NCBI RefSeq assembly: GCF_030285625.1
Contig: NZ_CP127294.1
Coordinates: forward strand, 8,650,001 to 8,714,000
From: Amycolatopsis sp. 2-15
Lineage (GTDB): Bacteria > Actinomycetota > Actinomycetes > Mycobacteriales > Pseudonocardiaceae
Length of the DNA: 64,000 nt
Direction of reading: 5' to 3'
Below the pieces are notes generated by a model. It worked only from the letters and a program-made list of their open reading frames with translations, was not told the DNA's origin and made no database searches. Each line of letters starts with the position of its first letter. Positions within the stretch are counted from its first letter, which is position 1. The position numbers and the translations under genes were made by a program. This document shows, piece by piece, positions 7,189 to 16,164 of this stretch.

Positions 7189-10128
7189 TCAGGCGATGGC
7201 CGGACCAGCGTGCACCACCGGGCGGACGAGCGCGGCCGCTCCGGCCGTGCTCCCCGTGCCCGCCGACGCGTAGCCGTTGACGTGCAGCGAGACGCTGCGG
7301 ATCGAGCCCGTGTCACCGCCGGCGACGTCGACCGCCGTGAACGTCCACGTGCCGTCCGCCGAGGTGCCGGCGAGCGGGGTCTGCGGGTCGATCGGCAGGT
7401 ACGTGCCCGTGAACGGCGCGAACTGCGATCCGACCGTGCTCAGCAGCGCCGGGGCGCTGTCGTCGAACACGACCTGGCAGAGGTTGTTGCCGCCGCTGCC
7501 GGCCCGCTGGAACAGCGTGGCCGACGCGCCCGAGGGCGAGGTCAGCGTGCCGACCAGGTCCGCGACGTAGGTGTGGTCCAGGCCGACCGTGGTCGAGCCC
7601 TCGTCGGCAGTGCAGCTCGAGCCGTCGATCGAGACCGAGACCTTCGACGCGGCCCCGACACCGCTCACCACCAGCGGCACCGAGGCGCCGAGCTGGGAGT
7701 TGTCCGGGATCGCGACCGGCGCACCGGTGTAGGAGAAGGTCTGCACCACCGGCGACGGCGTGCCGACCGGCAGCGCGAACGTGCTGGTCGTCGGCGAGAA
7801 CGAGCCCGCGAACGTCACCTTGGCCGACAGCACCACCGGCACGCCGAGGCCCTGGGTGGCCGGGACTGTGACGGTGAAGTCGTTGACGCCGGTCTGGCCC
7901 GGTCTGATCGTGCCGTAGGACTTGGCGCGCGGCGCGATCGTGACGCCGGGCGTCGTCGTGGTGAGCACGACGCTCGTGGACGACGCGACCCCGTCGCCGG
8001 TGTTGGTCACCGGCAGCGTCACCTTCGCGGTGTCACCGGGGTCGAGGGTGCTGCCACCCTCGGGCCCGGTGACGGTGGGCTGCTTGGCCTGCGCGTAGGG
8101 CTGCGGGCTGGCGCCGGTGTAGGCGAGCACCTTGTCGGCGAGGACCACGCCCGCGCCGGTGAGGTTGTCGCTGCCGGGTGCCTCGATGTCCACGGCGGTC
8201 GCGAGGAACGCGTCGCGAACGTCCGAACCGGACAGCCCGGGGTTACCCGAGAGCACCAGGCTCGCGATGGCGGCGGCGTGCGGCGCGGCGGCCGAGGTGC
8301 CGAAGAACGGGTCGAACCCGCCCACCGAGGTGCGCACGCCGTCGGCCGCGGTGATCTCCGGCTTGTCGCGGACCTCGCCGCCGGTCGAGGAGACGTTGCC
8401 CGGCGTGATGGGCGTGCCGTCGGCCTCGTAGAACATCCGGCGCGGGCCGTCGGAGCTGAACCGCTCGGCCTTGCCGGCCGAGGAGAACGCGCCGGGGAAC
8501 GGGCCGGTCGGGTTGGCCGGGTCACCCGGCTCGAGCGCCCGGCCGAACGCGGCGGCCGCGGGTGCCGCGGCGACGGAGAACGCGTCGCGCGCCGAGGAGT
8601 GCCCGACCGTGACGCCCGGGGTGCTGTAGGCCTTGAGGCCGTCGGCCGAGTCGCGGAAGCGGCTGCCGAAGGCCGTCAGCGAGAGGTAGCGGCCCGCACC
8701 GGAGAACTTGACCACCGCGAGCCGCAGGCCGGTGCCGCCGAAAGGCGGGGTGGCGAGCTGCTCGTACGGATCCTGGGTGCCGTCCTGCACGTCCTGGCTG
8801 AACGCGACGACGTTGCCCGAGGCATCGAGCAGGTAGAGGTCGTAGTCGTCGCCCGAAGCGCCGAGCGGGTCAGACCAATGCAGCGTGACGGGGATACCCG
8901 CCGAGGAGGCATCGGAGATCGGCTCGAAGATCTGGGGGCCCGCCGCGCCCGCGAAGTTGTGCGCGGTACCGGCGAACTTGCCGACCGACTTGCCCGAGTC
9001 GACGAAGTCGCCTTCCCAGTGGGCGGCGGTGCCGTCGGCCACGTTGCCCTCATTGCCCGCGGAGGAGAAGTAGAGCGCGCCGTCGGCGGTCACGTCGTTC
9101 ACGGCCTGGGCGATGATCCAGTCCTGGAATGGGGATTCCTTGAAGTAGATGACGTCGTCGACGATCACGTCGCAGTGCGACTCGAAGCGCAGCTTGCGGA
9201 TGTTGTCGGCGAAACTCGCGTCGGAGGCGAACGCCGAAGCGAAACCGAGGGCCGCGTTGGGCGCGAGGTCGTGGATGATCTCCAGCATCGCCGTGCCCTC
9301 GTCGCCGTCACCCGCCTGGCCGGGAACGACGTCGACGGCCGGCAGCTCACCCTTGGCCTGCGAGACCGCGAGCGAGTCGACCCCGTCGGACAGCGCGCAC
9401 GCCTTCACCCCGGTGCCCGTGACGCCGTACTGCTGGCGGGCGAGGTCGGCGTTGTGCGCGCGATCGCCCTCGCTGGTGATGGTGGCCGCGGCGGCACGCC
9501 GGTTCTTGGCCGCGAGCGCCTGGTCCAGCGCGGCATCGAGGCGGGCGGCCTTCTGCTGCTTGGTCTCGACGGGCGCCGTTTTCCCTTGCCCCGCCTTGGT
9601 TTCCAGCTCACGGGCGGTGATCGCCTGGTCGGCGGTCTCGACCCGCTTCACGTCGGCACGCGCGGCGATCGCCGGCAGCGCGGTGAGCGGCACCTCGGCG
9701 CGGATGCTCGCGGCCTTGTCCGACACGGTGCGCACGGCGGCACCGGCCTTGCGCAGGTCGTTCACCAGCGCGTCGGACACCTTCGTGACCCGGATGTCCA
9801 CGACCGCGGTGCTCGCCGTACCCGCCCCCAGCGCGGGTACGGCGGACGCGCTCAGCTTCTGGGCCCGCAGCTTCTGCGCGACGAGCAGGCGGCTGTCCAG
9901 TTTGGACTCCGCCTTGGTCTGCCCGGTCTTGAGCGACTGCAACGCCGCGATCTGCCGGGCGGAGTTGTCGGAGAAGGAGTCCGGTGTGGACGCTGTCGCG
10001 GCGCCCGCGACCGGCGGGGCGACGATGCCCAGCGCGGCGATCAGCGCCGCGGCCCCCGCGGTCAGGACGGTCGCTCTGGATCTGGCTCTCGGTCTGAACC
10101 CGGCTCTAGTGGAACGGCTTCGACGCAC
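7189..10128 (-). CDS. Secreted subtilase-fold serine protease with P-domain (S8/S53-like)
   Basis: GTG 10128 is preceded by GGAGG at 5 bases and gives a 979-aa preprotein. A twin-Arg-rich n-region and hydrophobic core (LIAALGIVAPPVAGA) form a signal peptide at residues 1-45. A propeptide-like helical region follows to about 210, then the catalytic domain: Asp in ALSDGVDSL, oxyanion Asn in SSAGNEGN, Ser in GTSAAAPHAA (about residue 620). The usual HGT histidine motif is replaced by DEGTAMLEIIHD, so Glu stands at the His position, as in S53-like subtilases. After it come a CARDB-like beta domain (about 700-800) and a proprotein-convertase P-domain. Exported, probably extracellular. Substrate unknown. 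Confidence 0.9.
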   Translation of the reverse strand: MRRSRSTRAGFRPRARSRATVLTAGAAALIAALGIVAPPVAGAATASTPDSFSDNSARQIAALQSLKTGQTKAESKLDSRLLVAQKLRAQKLSASAVPALGAGTASTAVVDIRVTKVSDALVNDLRKAGAAVRTVSDKAASIRAEVPLTALPAIAARADVKRVETADQAITARELETKAGQGKTAPVETKQQKAARLDAALDQALAAKNRRAAAATITSEGDRAHNADLARQQYGVTGTGVKACALSDGVDSLAVSQAKGELPAVDVVPGQAGDGDEGTAMLEIIHDLAPNAALGFASAFASDASFADNIRKLRFESHCDVIVDDVIYFKESPFQDWIIAQAVNDVTADGALYFSSAGNEGNVADGTAAHWEGDFVDSGKSVGKFAGTAHNFAGAAGPQIFEPISDASSAGIPVTLHWSDPLGASGDDYDLYLLDASGNVVAFSQDVQDGTQDPYEQLATPPFGGTGLRLAVVKFSGAGRYLSLTAFGSRFRDSADGLKAYSTPGVTVGHSSARDAFSVAAAPAAAAFGRALEPGDPANPTGPFPGAFSSAGKAERFSSDGPRRMFYEADGTPITPGNVSSTGGEVRDKPEITAADGVRTSVGGFDPFFGTSAAAPHAAAIASLVLSGNPGLSGSDVRDAFLATAVDIEAPGSDNLTGAGVVLADKVLAYTGASPQPYAQAKQPTVTGPEGGSTLDPGDTAKVTLPVTNTGDGVASSTSVVLTTTTPGVTIAPRAKSYGTIRPGQTGVNDFTVTVPATQGLGVPVVLSAKVTFAGSFSPTTSTFALPVGTPSPVVQTFSYTGAPVAIPDNSQLGASVPLVVSGVGAASKVSVSIDGSSCTADEGSTTVGLDHTYVADLVGTLTSPSGASATLFQRAGSGGNNLCQVVFDDSAPALLSTVGSQFAPFTGTYLPIDPQTPLAGTSADGTWTFTAVDVAGGDTGSIRSVSLHVNGYASAGTGSTAGAAALVRPVVHAGPAIA

Positions 10129-10176
10129 GTGCGCCTCCGAATCTCGCACCGCGTGCCCCGACTCACGCTGGCCAAC

Positions 10177-10202
10177 GCCGGTGATCACCGGCTGGATCCA
10201 GC
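10177..10202. promoter_or_regulatory. Two abutting perfect palindromes in the protease leader
   Basis: GCCGGTGATCACCGGC (10177-10192) is a perfect 16-base palindrome. GCTGGATCCAGC (10191-10202) is a perfect 12-base palindrome sharing two bases with it. A third partial one (CCCGGG core) sits at 10208-10216, and an inverted repeat ATGGGAAA/TTTCCCAT spans 10219-10266. All lie 50-140 bases upstream of the protease GTG. They could be an operator array or a structured leader. No known riboswitch fits by eye. Confidence 0.5.
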
Positions 10203-10329
10203 TAAGTACCCGGGGTAAATGGGAAAAAGCAGCCGTTAGGGTGATGTATGGCTGTAAATTTCCCATACCCGCCGGAGGTCGTAGGCCATTCAGCGGCAGT
10301 GCCGCCCCGCAGCACCGGCTGAGCCGGCT

Positions 10330-11892
10330 TCAGAGCACGAACGAGTCCGACCACGGCTGCGCGGCGCGCCCGGACAGCGCGTCGAGCAGCGTCACGGCCT
10401 GCTTGTCGGTGAGCGAAGCCACGAAGTCGACCACGGCGCGCCCGCGCGCGAGGCTGCGCACGGCGTCGGCGCCCTCCACCCGTTCGCCGGTCGCGCCCAC
10501 GAGGACCTCCGGCATGGTGCGGACCAGCCCGGCGTACTCGTCCTGCGCGAGCTCCACGAGGTCGTGCAGCCGGCGCGGCAGGCGGCCGAGCTCGTCGCGG
10601 TCGAGCAGCCACGCGTCGAGCGCGTCGACGAGTGAGGTCACGAGGCTGGCCTGCCCGCGCTGGTGCAGCGCGAGGTCCGGGCGCAGGAGCACGAACCGGC
10701 GATGCACGAACTTGAGCACCTGCACCTCGTGCCATTGCGCGGTGCGCAGCGAGACGTGCCCGGAGCGCGTGGAGGGCGAGGACAGCACGAAGACGCCGTC
10801 GACGAGCCGGGAGGTCCAGTTGGCCGAGAACGCGGCCGTGGCCTGCTCGGCCTCGATCGAGCCGTCGAACCCGTTCTCCAGCAGCCCGTCGACGAGCTCG
10901 CGCTGCACGCGCCGCACCGCGGCGGCGAACGCGTCGTCGTCGGCGATCCAGCTGTCCTTGAGGTGCATGCGCCGGCGCAGTTGTTCGAGCGAACGGCCGG
11001 GCCGGCGCAGCTGCGCGGCGACCTGCTCGTCGTCGAGCGAGGCCAGCTCCAGCGCGTGGTCGAGCCACTCCCCCAGCTCCGCGGCGACCGGCGCGTGCTG
11101 CAGCACGCCGATGCGGTGGAAGTCCTGCAGGTCGTGGATCGCGTAGGCGATGTCGTCGGCGGTGTCCATCACCGACGCCTCCACCGTCTGCTGCCACGGC
11201 TCGATGCGCCCGGTGAACGGGCCGCGCGCCTGCGCGAAGTCGTCGAGTTCGGTGGCGTAGGCGGAAAACTTGCCCGCGCCCGTGCCCGGTGAACCGTCGG
11301 GCTCGGCGGCGCCGCGCGGCGGTGTGCCCATCGACGTGGGGTGCGGCTCGGGGTAGTGCAGCCGCGCCCACGGGTACTTCAGCACCGCCGCGCGCACGGC
11401 CGCGGTGAGGTCGAGACCGATCGCCGACGGACCGCGCACGTCGGTGGTGGTGAGGATGCGGAACGTCTGCGCGTTGCCCTCGAAGCCGTCGGCGAGGCCG
11501 AAGCGGTGGCGCGCGATGCGGTCGAGCGTCTGCTCGCCGAGGTGGCCGAACGGCGGGTGCCCGAGGTCGTGCGCGAGCGCGGCGGCCTCGCAGACATCGG
11601 GTTCGCAGCCGCCGAGCTTCGCGGCCAGCTCGGCCGACTCGCTGGCGCCGGTGATCCGCTCGGCGATCGCGCGGGCGACCTGCGCGACCTTGAGGCTGTG
11701 GGTGAGCCGGTTGTGCAGCAGCCCCGCGCCGCCGGCGCTGACCACCTGCGTGACCCCGCCCAGCCGCGCGAAGAACGGCGAGGCGGCGATGCGGTCGCGG
11801 TCGATGCGGAACGGGCTGGTGGCGAGGTCCGTGAACCCGCCCACGGAGCTCGACGGGTCCCTTCGCGCGGCCCTCGGGTCGGTCTCGGACAT
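10330..11892 (-). CDS. dgt: Deoxyguanosinetriphosphate triphosphohydrolase-like dNTPase
   Basis: HD-domain enzyme of 520 aa, hydrolysing dNTPs to nucleoside plus triphosphate. Metal-binding HD motif: AHDLGHPPFGHLGEQ near residue 115. An early metal-ligand His sits in LLHNRLTHSLKVAQVAR near residue 60, and a later HD-like segment (DTADDIAYAIHDLQDF) near 250. Start at ATG 11892 (MSETDPRAARRDP); the open frame continues upstream but only as low-complexity sequence. It is longer than the roughly 430 aa recalled for the mycobacterial enzyme. It diverges from the lycopene cyclase gene across a 60-base gap, so their promoters must overlap. Confidence 0.93.
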   Translation of the reverse strand: MSETDPRAARRDPSSSVGGFTDLATSPFRIDRDRIAASPFFARLGGVTQVVSAGGAGLLHNRLTHSLKVAQVARAIAERITGASESAELAAKLGGCEPDVCEAAALAHDLGHPPFGHLGEQTLDRIARHRFGLADGFEGNAQTFRILTTTDVRGPSAIGLDLTAAVRAAVLKYPWARLHYPEPHPTSMGTPPRGAAEPDGSPGTGAGKFSAYATELDDFAQARGPFTGRIEPWQQTVEASVMDTADDIAYAIHDLQDFHRIGVLQHAPVAAELGEWLDHALELASLDDEQVAAQLRRPGRSLEQLRRRMHLKDSWIADDDAFAAAVRRVQRELVDGLLENGFDGSIEAEQATAAFSANWTSRLVDGVFVLSSPSTRSGHVSLRTAQWHEVQVLKFVHRRFVLLRPDLALHQRGQASLVTSLVDALDAWLLDRDELGRLPRRLHDLVELAQDEYAGLVRTMPEVLVGATGERVEGADAVRSLARGRAVVDFVASLTDKQAVTLLDALSGRAAQPWSDSFVL

Positions 11893-11952
11893 GCGCTCCA
11901 CCGTATCTGTCCGGCCCCCGGCCGACGCGCCGGATGCGGCAGGATCGGAGGG

Positions 11953-13104
11953 GTGAGCGACGTGCTGATCGCGGGTGGCGGACCCGCCGGGTGGGCGCTG
12001 GCGCGCGCCTGCGCCCGGCGCGGGCTGGCGACCACGCTCGTCGACCCCGCGCCGCGGGCGCCGTGGCGCAACACCTACGGCGCGTGGGCCGACGAGCTGC
12101 CCGGGCTGCCGGGAGAGGTGATCGCGGCGGCACCCGGCGCGACCGTCGCGTTCGGCACGCGCGAGCACCGGCTCGACCGCGGTTACCTCGTGCTCGACAA
12201 CACCGGCCTGCGGTCGTGGCTCACGGCGGTACCGGTGACCGTGGTGCCGGGGCGCGTCGCGCACGCCGAGCACGGGCGCCACGGCTCGACGGTGGTGCTC
12301 GCCGACGACCGCCGGCTCGCCACCGCGGTGGTCGTGGACGCGTCGGGGCGCAACCGAGTGCTGTCCGGCGGCCCGCCTGGTGGGCCCCGCGCCGAGCAGA
12401 CGGCGTACGGCCTCGTGCTGCCGGCCGCCGACGCCGAGCGGCTGGTGCCCGGCGCCGCGGACACGGCCGTGTTCATGGACTGGCGCGACGGCGCGCCGAG
12501 CTTCCGCTACCTGCTCCCGCTGGGCGACGGCGCGGTGCTCGTGGAGGAGACGTCGCTCGCGCACCGGCCGGGCGTGCCGGTGGCGGAGCTCGCCGCGCGG
12601 CTGCGGACCCGGCTCGCGGGCGCGGGGCTGCGGCCGCACGGCCGGGAGGAGCGGGTGCGGATCGTGCTCGACGTGCCGCTGCCGGGGCGCGGCGCGGTGG
12701 TCCCGTTCGGGGTCGCCGCCGGGCTGGTGCACCCCGCCACCGGGTACAGCGTCGCGACGGCGCTGCGGCTGGCCCCCCGCGTGGCCGCGGCGCTGGCGGG
12801 CGCGTTCGAGGCCGGGCCGGCGGCGGCGGTGCGCGCGGCCCGCCGGACATTGTGGACAGCCGAGGCGCGGGCCGTGCATTCCCTGCGGCAGTACGGATTG
12901 CGCGCTTTGCGCCGGATGTCGCCTGCCGAGCTCGCCGAGTTCTTCGACCTCTTCTTCGCGTTGCCGGCTCCGGTGCAGCAGGCCTACACGTCGGGCCGGG
13001 AAGACCTGCCGGGCACGGCGGCGGCGATGGCCCGGCTGTTCCGCGCCGCGCCGCCGACGCTTCGCGCACGGCTCGCGGGCCACCGGCCGAATACGATTCG
13101 GTAA
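11953..13104 (+). CDS. Lycopene cyclase family FAD-dependent protein
   Basis: Protein of 383 aa. N-terminal dinucleotide-binding motif LIAGGGPAGWALARACA, then NTYGAWADEL (residue about 38), typical of CrtL/CrtY-type lycopene cyclases, and HPATGYSVATALRLAP near residue 260, the conserved active-site region. Family members cyclise the psi-ends of lycopene using FAD in a non-redox reaction. Start GTG 11953 has AGGA 8 bases upstream. No other carotenoid genes (crtE, crtB, crtI) are nearby, so it either works with a remote crt cluster or has another polyene substrate. The family call is firm, the exact reaction less so. Confidence 0.86.
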   Translation: MSDVLIAGGGPAGWALARACARRGLATTLVDPAPRAPWRNTYGAWADELPGLPGEVIAAAPGATVAFGTREHRLDRGYLVLDNTGLRSWLTAVPVTVVPGRVAHAEHGRHGSTVVLADDRRLATAVVVDASGRNRVLSGGPPGGPRAEQTAYGLVLPAADAERLVPGAADTAVFMDWRDGAPSFRYLLPLGDGAVLVEETSLAHRPGVPVAELAARLRTRLAGAGLRPHGREERVRIVLDVPLPGRGAVVPFGVAAGLVHPATGYSVATALRLAPRVAAALAGAFEAGPAAAVRAARRTLWTAEARAVHSLRQYGLRALRRMSPAELAEFFDLFFALPAPVQQAYTSGREDLPGTAAAMARLFRAAPPTLRARLAGHRPNTIR

Positions 13105-13478
13105 CGGTGTCGGAATCGGCGGCCGAATGCGCCGGCGCGCAGCCGGGAGCGGTACCACGTACGGAACCGGCGGGCCGAACGGGCAGCGGTCCGCGAATTC
13201 CGTATCCGAAACTTCTTCGGGTCAAACGATCAAGCTCCTGGTGGACGGACCCGCTGGTCACTGCCGCGAACCGAACCACCACGGACGGTGTGCGAGATCG
13301 TGTACTCGCATGGTGAAGACGGGAATTTTCACACTTCCGAACGGCCCACGGAAATCCATCCCGAACGGGTGATCACTGCCGATTTCGCTACGCCGATTCA
13401 GGTAAACCAGGTTCCCGCACGGTGAACATCTGCTGACAACGGTTTCGTTTCCGCGCGAGAGGATGCGACGATCTACGC
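13105..13478. other. Intergenic, 374 bases, no gene seen
   Basis: Lies between the lycopene cyclase stop and the EAL/GGDEF start. Both strands show only short open frames with stop-interrupted, atypical codon use. Base composition is more AT-rich than the neighbours around 13310-13450. It should hold the promoter of the EAL/GGDEF gene, but I cannot fix a -10/-35 pair with confidence and see no clear terminator. Confidence 0.5.
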
Positions 13479-15158
13479 GTGACGACGCCCCGTGCGGTCC
13501 GGTTCGCCTTCCAGCCGATGTACAGCCTGCACACCGGTGGCGTTGTCGCGTACGAAGCGCTCGCCCGCCCCGGCAAGGGCACGGCCCACGAACTGCTCGC
13601 CGAAGCCCGTCGCGCCGGCCGCCTGGCCGAGGTCGACCTGGGCCTGGCCGCGGCCGCCGTGCGCCAGGAAGCCGAGCGCCCGAGTGCGCTGCCCCTGCAC
13701 CTGAACATCTCCGCCCGCACGCTCGCGTCGGGCCCCGCCGCGTTCGACGAGCTGATCGCCGAGCTCGGCGCCGCCGGCCGCCGTACGCGTGACGTGGTCC
13801 TGGAGATCGGCCCGCCGTTCACGCACCTGCCCGGAGACCGGCTTCTGGGCGGTATGCGGGCTTTGTCGGAGCTGGGCTTCCGGCTCGCGCTCGACGGTCT
13901 CGGCCGCGGCGACCTTCCGCTGGCCCTGCTGGCGCAGGCGCCGGTGGATCTGGTGAAGCTCGACCGCAGTGTGCTGCGCGGCCTGCCGGACGAGCCGGCG
14001 GCCGTCGCGGTGGTCGAGTCGCTGCTGCACTTCACGACACGGACCGGCATCCGGCTCGTCGCGACCGGCATCGAGACCGGCCCGCAGCTGGACGCGGCGC
14101 AGAGCCTCGGCGTGCGCATCGCGCAGGGCAACCTGCTGGCGCCGCCGGCCGCGCACCGCAGCGCGCCGTCGGCCGGCGCCGTGGTGCCCGACGACCGCCG
14201 CTCGCCCGCGCCGCTCACCGCGCCCCGCGTCGGCGACTTCCTGCGCCCCGCCACCACGCTGCCGTCCGACGCGACCTGCGACGACGTGCGCGAGGTCCTC
14301 GCGGCGGCCGACGCCCCGACCGGTGTGATCGGCGTCGACGAGCACAACCGTCCACAGTGGTCGGTGGACCGCACGCGGTTCCTGGTCGCCGTGACCGGCC
14401 CGTACGGCCACGCCCTGCACGCCAAGCGCCCGGCCGAGCGGCTGGCCGACCAGCCGCACACCATCGACGCCACGGCGAGCGCGCTGGAGTTCCTCGAGCT
14501 GGTCACCGACGCCGACTGGGGCCGCACCGGCGACGACGTGGTCGTGGTCGACAACGCGGGCCGGACCCTCGGCGTGGTGCTGGTGACCGAGGTGGTGCGC
14601 GGCGTGGCCGAGGCGAAGGTCGAGGAGGCCGTGACCCTGAGTCCGCTCACGCGGCTGCCGGGCAGCGAGGCCGTGGCGCGCGACGTCGAACGCCGCATCT
14701 CCACGGGCGAGCAGTTCGTGGCGGCGTGGCTCGACGTCGACTCCTTCAAGTCCGTGAACGACAACGCCGGCTTCGCCGCGGGCGACGACCTCATCCGCGC
14801 CCTCGGCGAAACCCTCACGGGCCTCTCGCGGCGCCTCACGCGCATGCGCGTCAGCCACGTCGGCGGCGACGACTTCCTCATCGTCTGCGACGTCGACGAG
14901 ATCGGCACGGTCGCCGCCGCCCTCCTCGACACGCACTGGTCCGCCGAGGGCATGCCGGTCACCGTGTCCCTGGCCACCCTCGTCTGCGGCAGCGGCTCCA
15001 TCCCCTCCTACCGCGACGCCTCCCGCCTGCTCGCCCCGCTCAAGAAGCGAGCCAAAGCGGTCCCCGGCTCGAGCTGGGTCCTGAGCCGCCCGGGCTCCGA
15101 CCGCGTCGAAGTCCTCCGCGGCATCGGCCGCGACGTGGCGGTCGGCCGCTCGGCCTGA
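13479..15158 (+). CDS. EAL / CBS-like / GGDEF three-domain protein, probably a c-di-GMP sensor
   Basis: Protein of 559 aa. Residues 1-215 are an EAL domain: YEALAR, HLNIS and VKLDRS are kept, but the metal-binding DDFG is LDGLG and the ITE glutamate is lost (EIGPPF), so phosphodiesterase activity is unlikely. Residues about 245-385 look like a CBS pair (VGDFLRPATTLP..., DVVVVDNAGRTLGVVLV). Residues 390-555 are a GGDEF domain with LDVDSFKSVND and a GGDDF signature, a conservative variant that may still be active. No membrane segment is present. The order EAL-CBS-GGDEF reverses the common GGDEF-EAL order. GTG start; AGAGGA is 15 bases upstream, rather far. Role: reading or making cyclic-di-GMP, inferred. 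Confidence 0.87.
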   Translation: MTTPRAVRFAFQPMYSLHTGGVVAYEALARPGKGTAHELLAEARRAGRLAEVDLGLAAAAVRQEAERPSALPLHLNISARTLASGPAAFDELIAELGAAGRRTRDVVLEIGPPFTHLPGDRLLGGMRALSELGFRLALDGLGRGDLPLALLAQAPVDLVKLDRSVLRGLPDEPAAVAVVESLLHFTTRTGIRLVATGIETGPQLDAAQSLGVRIAQGNLLAPPAAHRSAPSAGAVVPDDRRSPAPLTAPRVGDFLRPATTLPSDATCDDVREVLAAADAPTGVIGVDEHNRPQWSVDRTRFLVAVTGPYGHALHAKRPAERLADQPHTIDATASALEFLELVTDADWGRTGDDVVVVDNAGRTLGVVLVTEVVRGVAEAKVEEAVTLSPLTRLPGSEAVARDVERRISTGEQFVAAWLDVDSFKSVNDNAGFAAGDDLIRALGETLTGLSRRLTRMRVSHVGGDDFLIVCDVDEIGTVAAALLDTHWSAEGMPVTVSLATLVCGSGSIPSYRDASRLLAPLKKRAKAVPGSSWVLSRPGSDRVEVLRGIGRDVAVGRSA

Positions 15159-15224
15159 AGAGGCGACCGACCGGGCCGGGACTCGTAGGCGCGCGGCCGG
15201 GTGGGTCGGGTTTCGGGTGGTCCA

Positions 15225-15550
15225 GCCGGACTCGCAGGCCCGGCCCGGCTCCCGTCGCGCGCATCAGGCGAACCGTCCCAGGGGCACGGGCCAGGTCAGG
15301 GCTTCGGTGTCACGAAGCCGGACTCGCAGGCCCGGGCCGCCCGCATCCGGCGCGGTCGGCGCAGGTCGAGCCGCAGTGCCGAGGCCTGGCGTCGCCGGTT
15401 GCTCGCACGTTTCCCCGGACCCCGGCCGCCGTCACCAACCCCGAACCGCGCGCGGCAAGGCCCGGCCCGTCGCGCGCGTCACGCGAACCATCCCAGGTGC
15501 ACGGGCCAAGTCAGGGCTTCGGTGTCACGAAGCCCGACTCGTAAGCCCGG
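15225..15550. repeat. Degenerate direct repeats duplicating the 3' end of the response-regulator gene
   Basis: About 90 bases at 15241-15335 recur at 15461-15550. The second copy includes the last codons of the NarL-type regulator; the first is a relic whose reverse strand still encodes ESGFVTPKP and a stop. A 19-base piece (gccggactcgcaggcccgg) occurs exactly at 15225-15243 and 15317-15335 and with three changes at 15532-15550. The repeats fill the convergent gap 15159-15510, which otherwise holds no gene. Confidence 0.8.
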
Positions 15551-16164
15551 ATCACCGCCTGGGTGCGGTCGCGCGTGCCGAGTTTGGCGAGGATGTTGCC
15601 GACGTGGGTTTTGACTGTTTGGAGGCCCAGGTAGAGGTTCGTGGCGATTTCCGTGTTGGACAGGCCGGCGGCCATGAGGCGCAGGACTTCGCGTTCGCGG
15701 TCGGTGAGGGCGGCGGAGGTGAGGCCGTCGCGGGCCGGGCCGCGGGGGTGGGCGGCGGCGAGGCGGCGGATGGCGGCCGGGAACAGCAGGGACTCGCCGG
15801 TGGCCACCGTGCGGATGCCCGCGACGATCTCCTCCGGGCGGGCGCGCTTGAGCAGGAAGCCGCTGGCGCCGGCGAGCAGGGCGTCGTACACGTAGTCGTC
15901 GTTTTCGAAGGTGGTCACCACGATTACCTTCGGCGGTGCGTCCACAGTGGACATCAGGTGCCGCGTCGCGCGGATCCCGTCGACGGCGGGCATGCGCACG
16001 TCCATCAGCACCACGTCGGGACGCAGGCGCGTGACCAGGCCCGGGACCTCGGCGCCGTCGGCGGCCTCGCCGACGACCGTGAGGTCGGGCTCCGCGTCGA
16101 CGATCGCGCGCAGGCCGGCGCGGATGAGCTGTTCGTCGTCGACCAGCAGCACGGTCACGTTCAT
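15511..16164 (-). CDS. NarL/FixJ-family response regulator
   Basis: Protein of 217 aa. Receiver domain at residues 1-120 with acidic pocket DD (LLVDDEQ), phospho-acceptor Asp in VVLMDVRMP and the conserved Lys in FLLKRA. LuxR-type HTH at about 150-205 (LTDREREVLRLMAAGLSNTE, TVKTHVGNILAKL). The start ATG 16164 overlaps the kinase stop in ATGA, so kinase and regulator are translationally coupled. It is the DNA-binding output of the pair; targets are unknown. Its 3' end is part of a direct-repeat family in the adjoining gap. Confidence 0.95.
   Translation of the reverse strand: MNVTVLLVDDEQLIRAGLRAIVDAEPDLTVVGEAADGAEVPGLVTRLRPDVVLMDVRMPAVDGIRATRHLMSTVDAPPKVIVVTTFENDDYVYDALLAGASGFLLKRARPEEIVAGIRTVATGESLLFPAAIRRLAAAHPRGPARDGLTSAALTDREREVLRLMAAGLSNTEIATNLYLGLQTVKTHVGNILAKLGTRDRTQAVIRAYESGFVTPKP

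Noticed and set aside
6295..10218. Very long plus-strand open frame across the ABC-F promoter, acVLRF1 and protease genes
   Set aside because: Its translation is Arg/Gly/Val/Asp-rich low complexity, typical of the antisense of high-GC genes; minus-strand products have clear domains.
10129..10266. c-di-AMP riboswitch in the protease leader
   Set aside because: Actinobacterial secreted hydrolases often have one, but the conserved core could not be found by eye; only palindromes are evident.
15159..15510. CRISPR array from the repeats in this gap
   Set aside because: Only two to three graded copies with unequal spacing, and one lies in a coding end; no cas genes.
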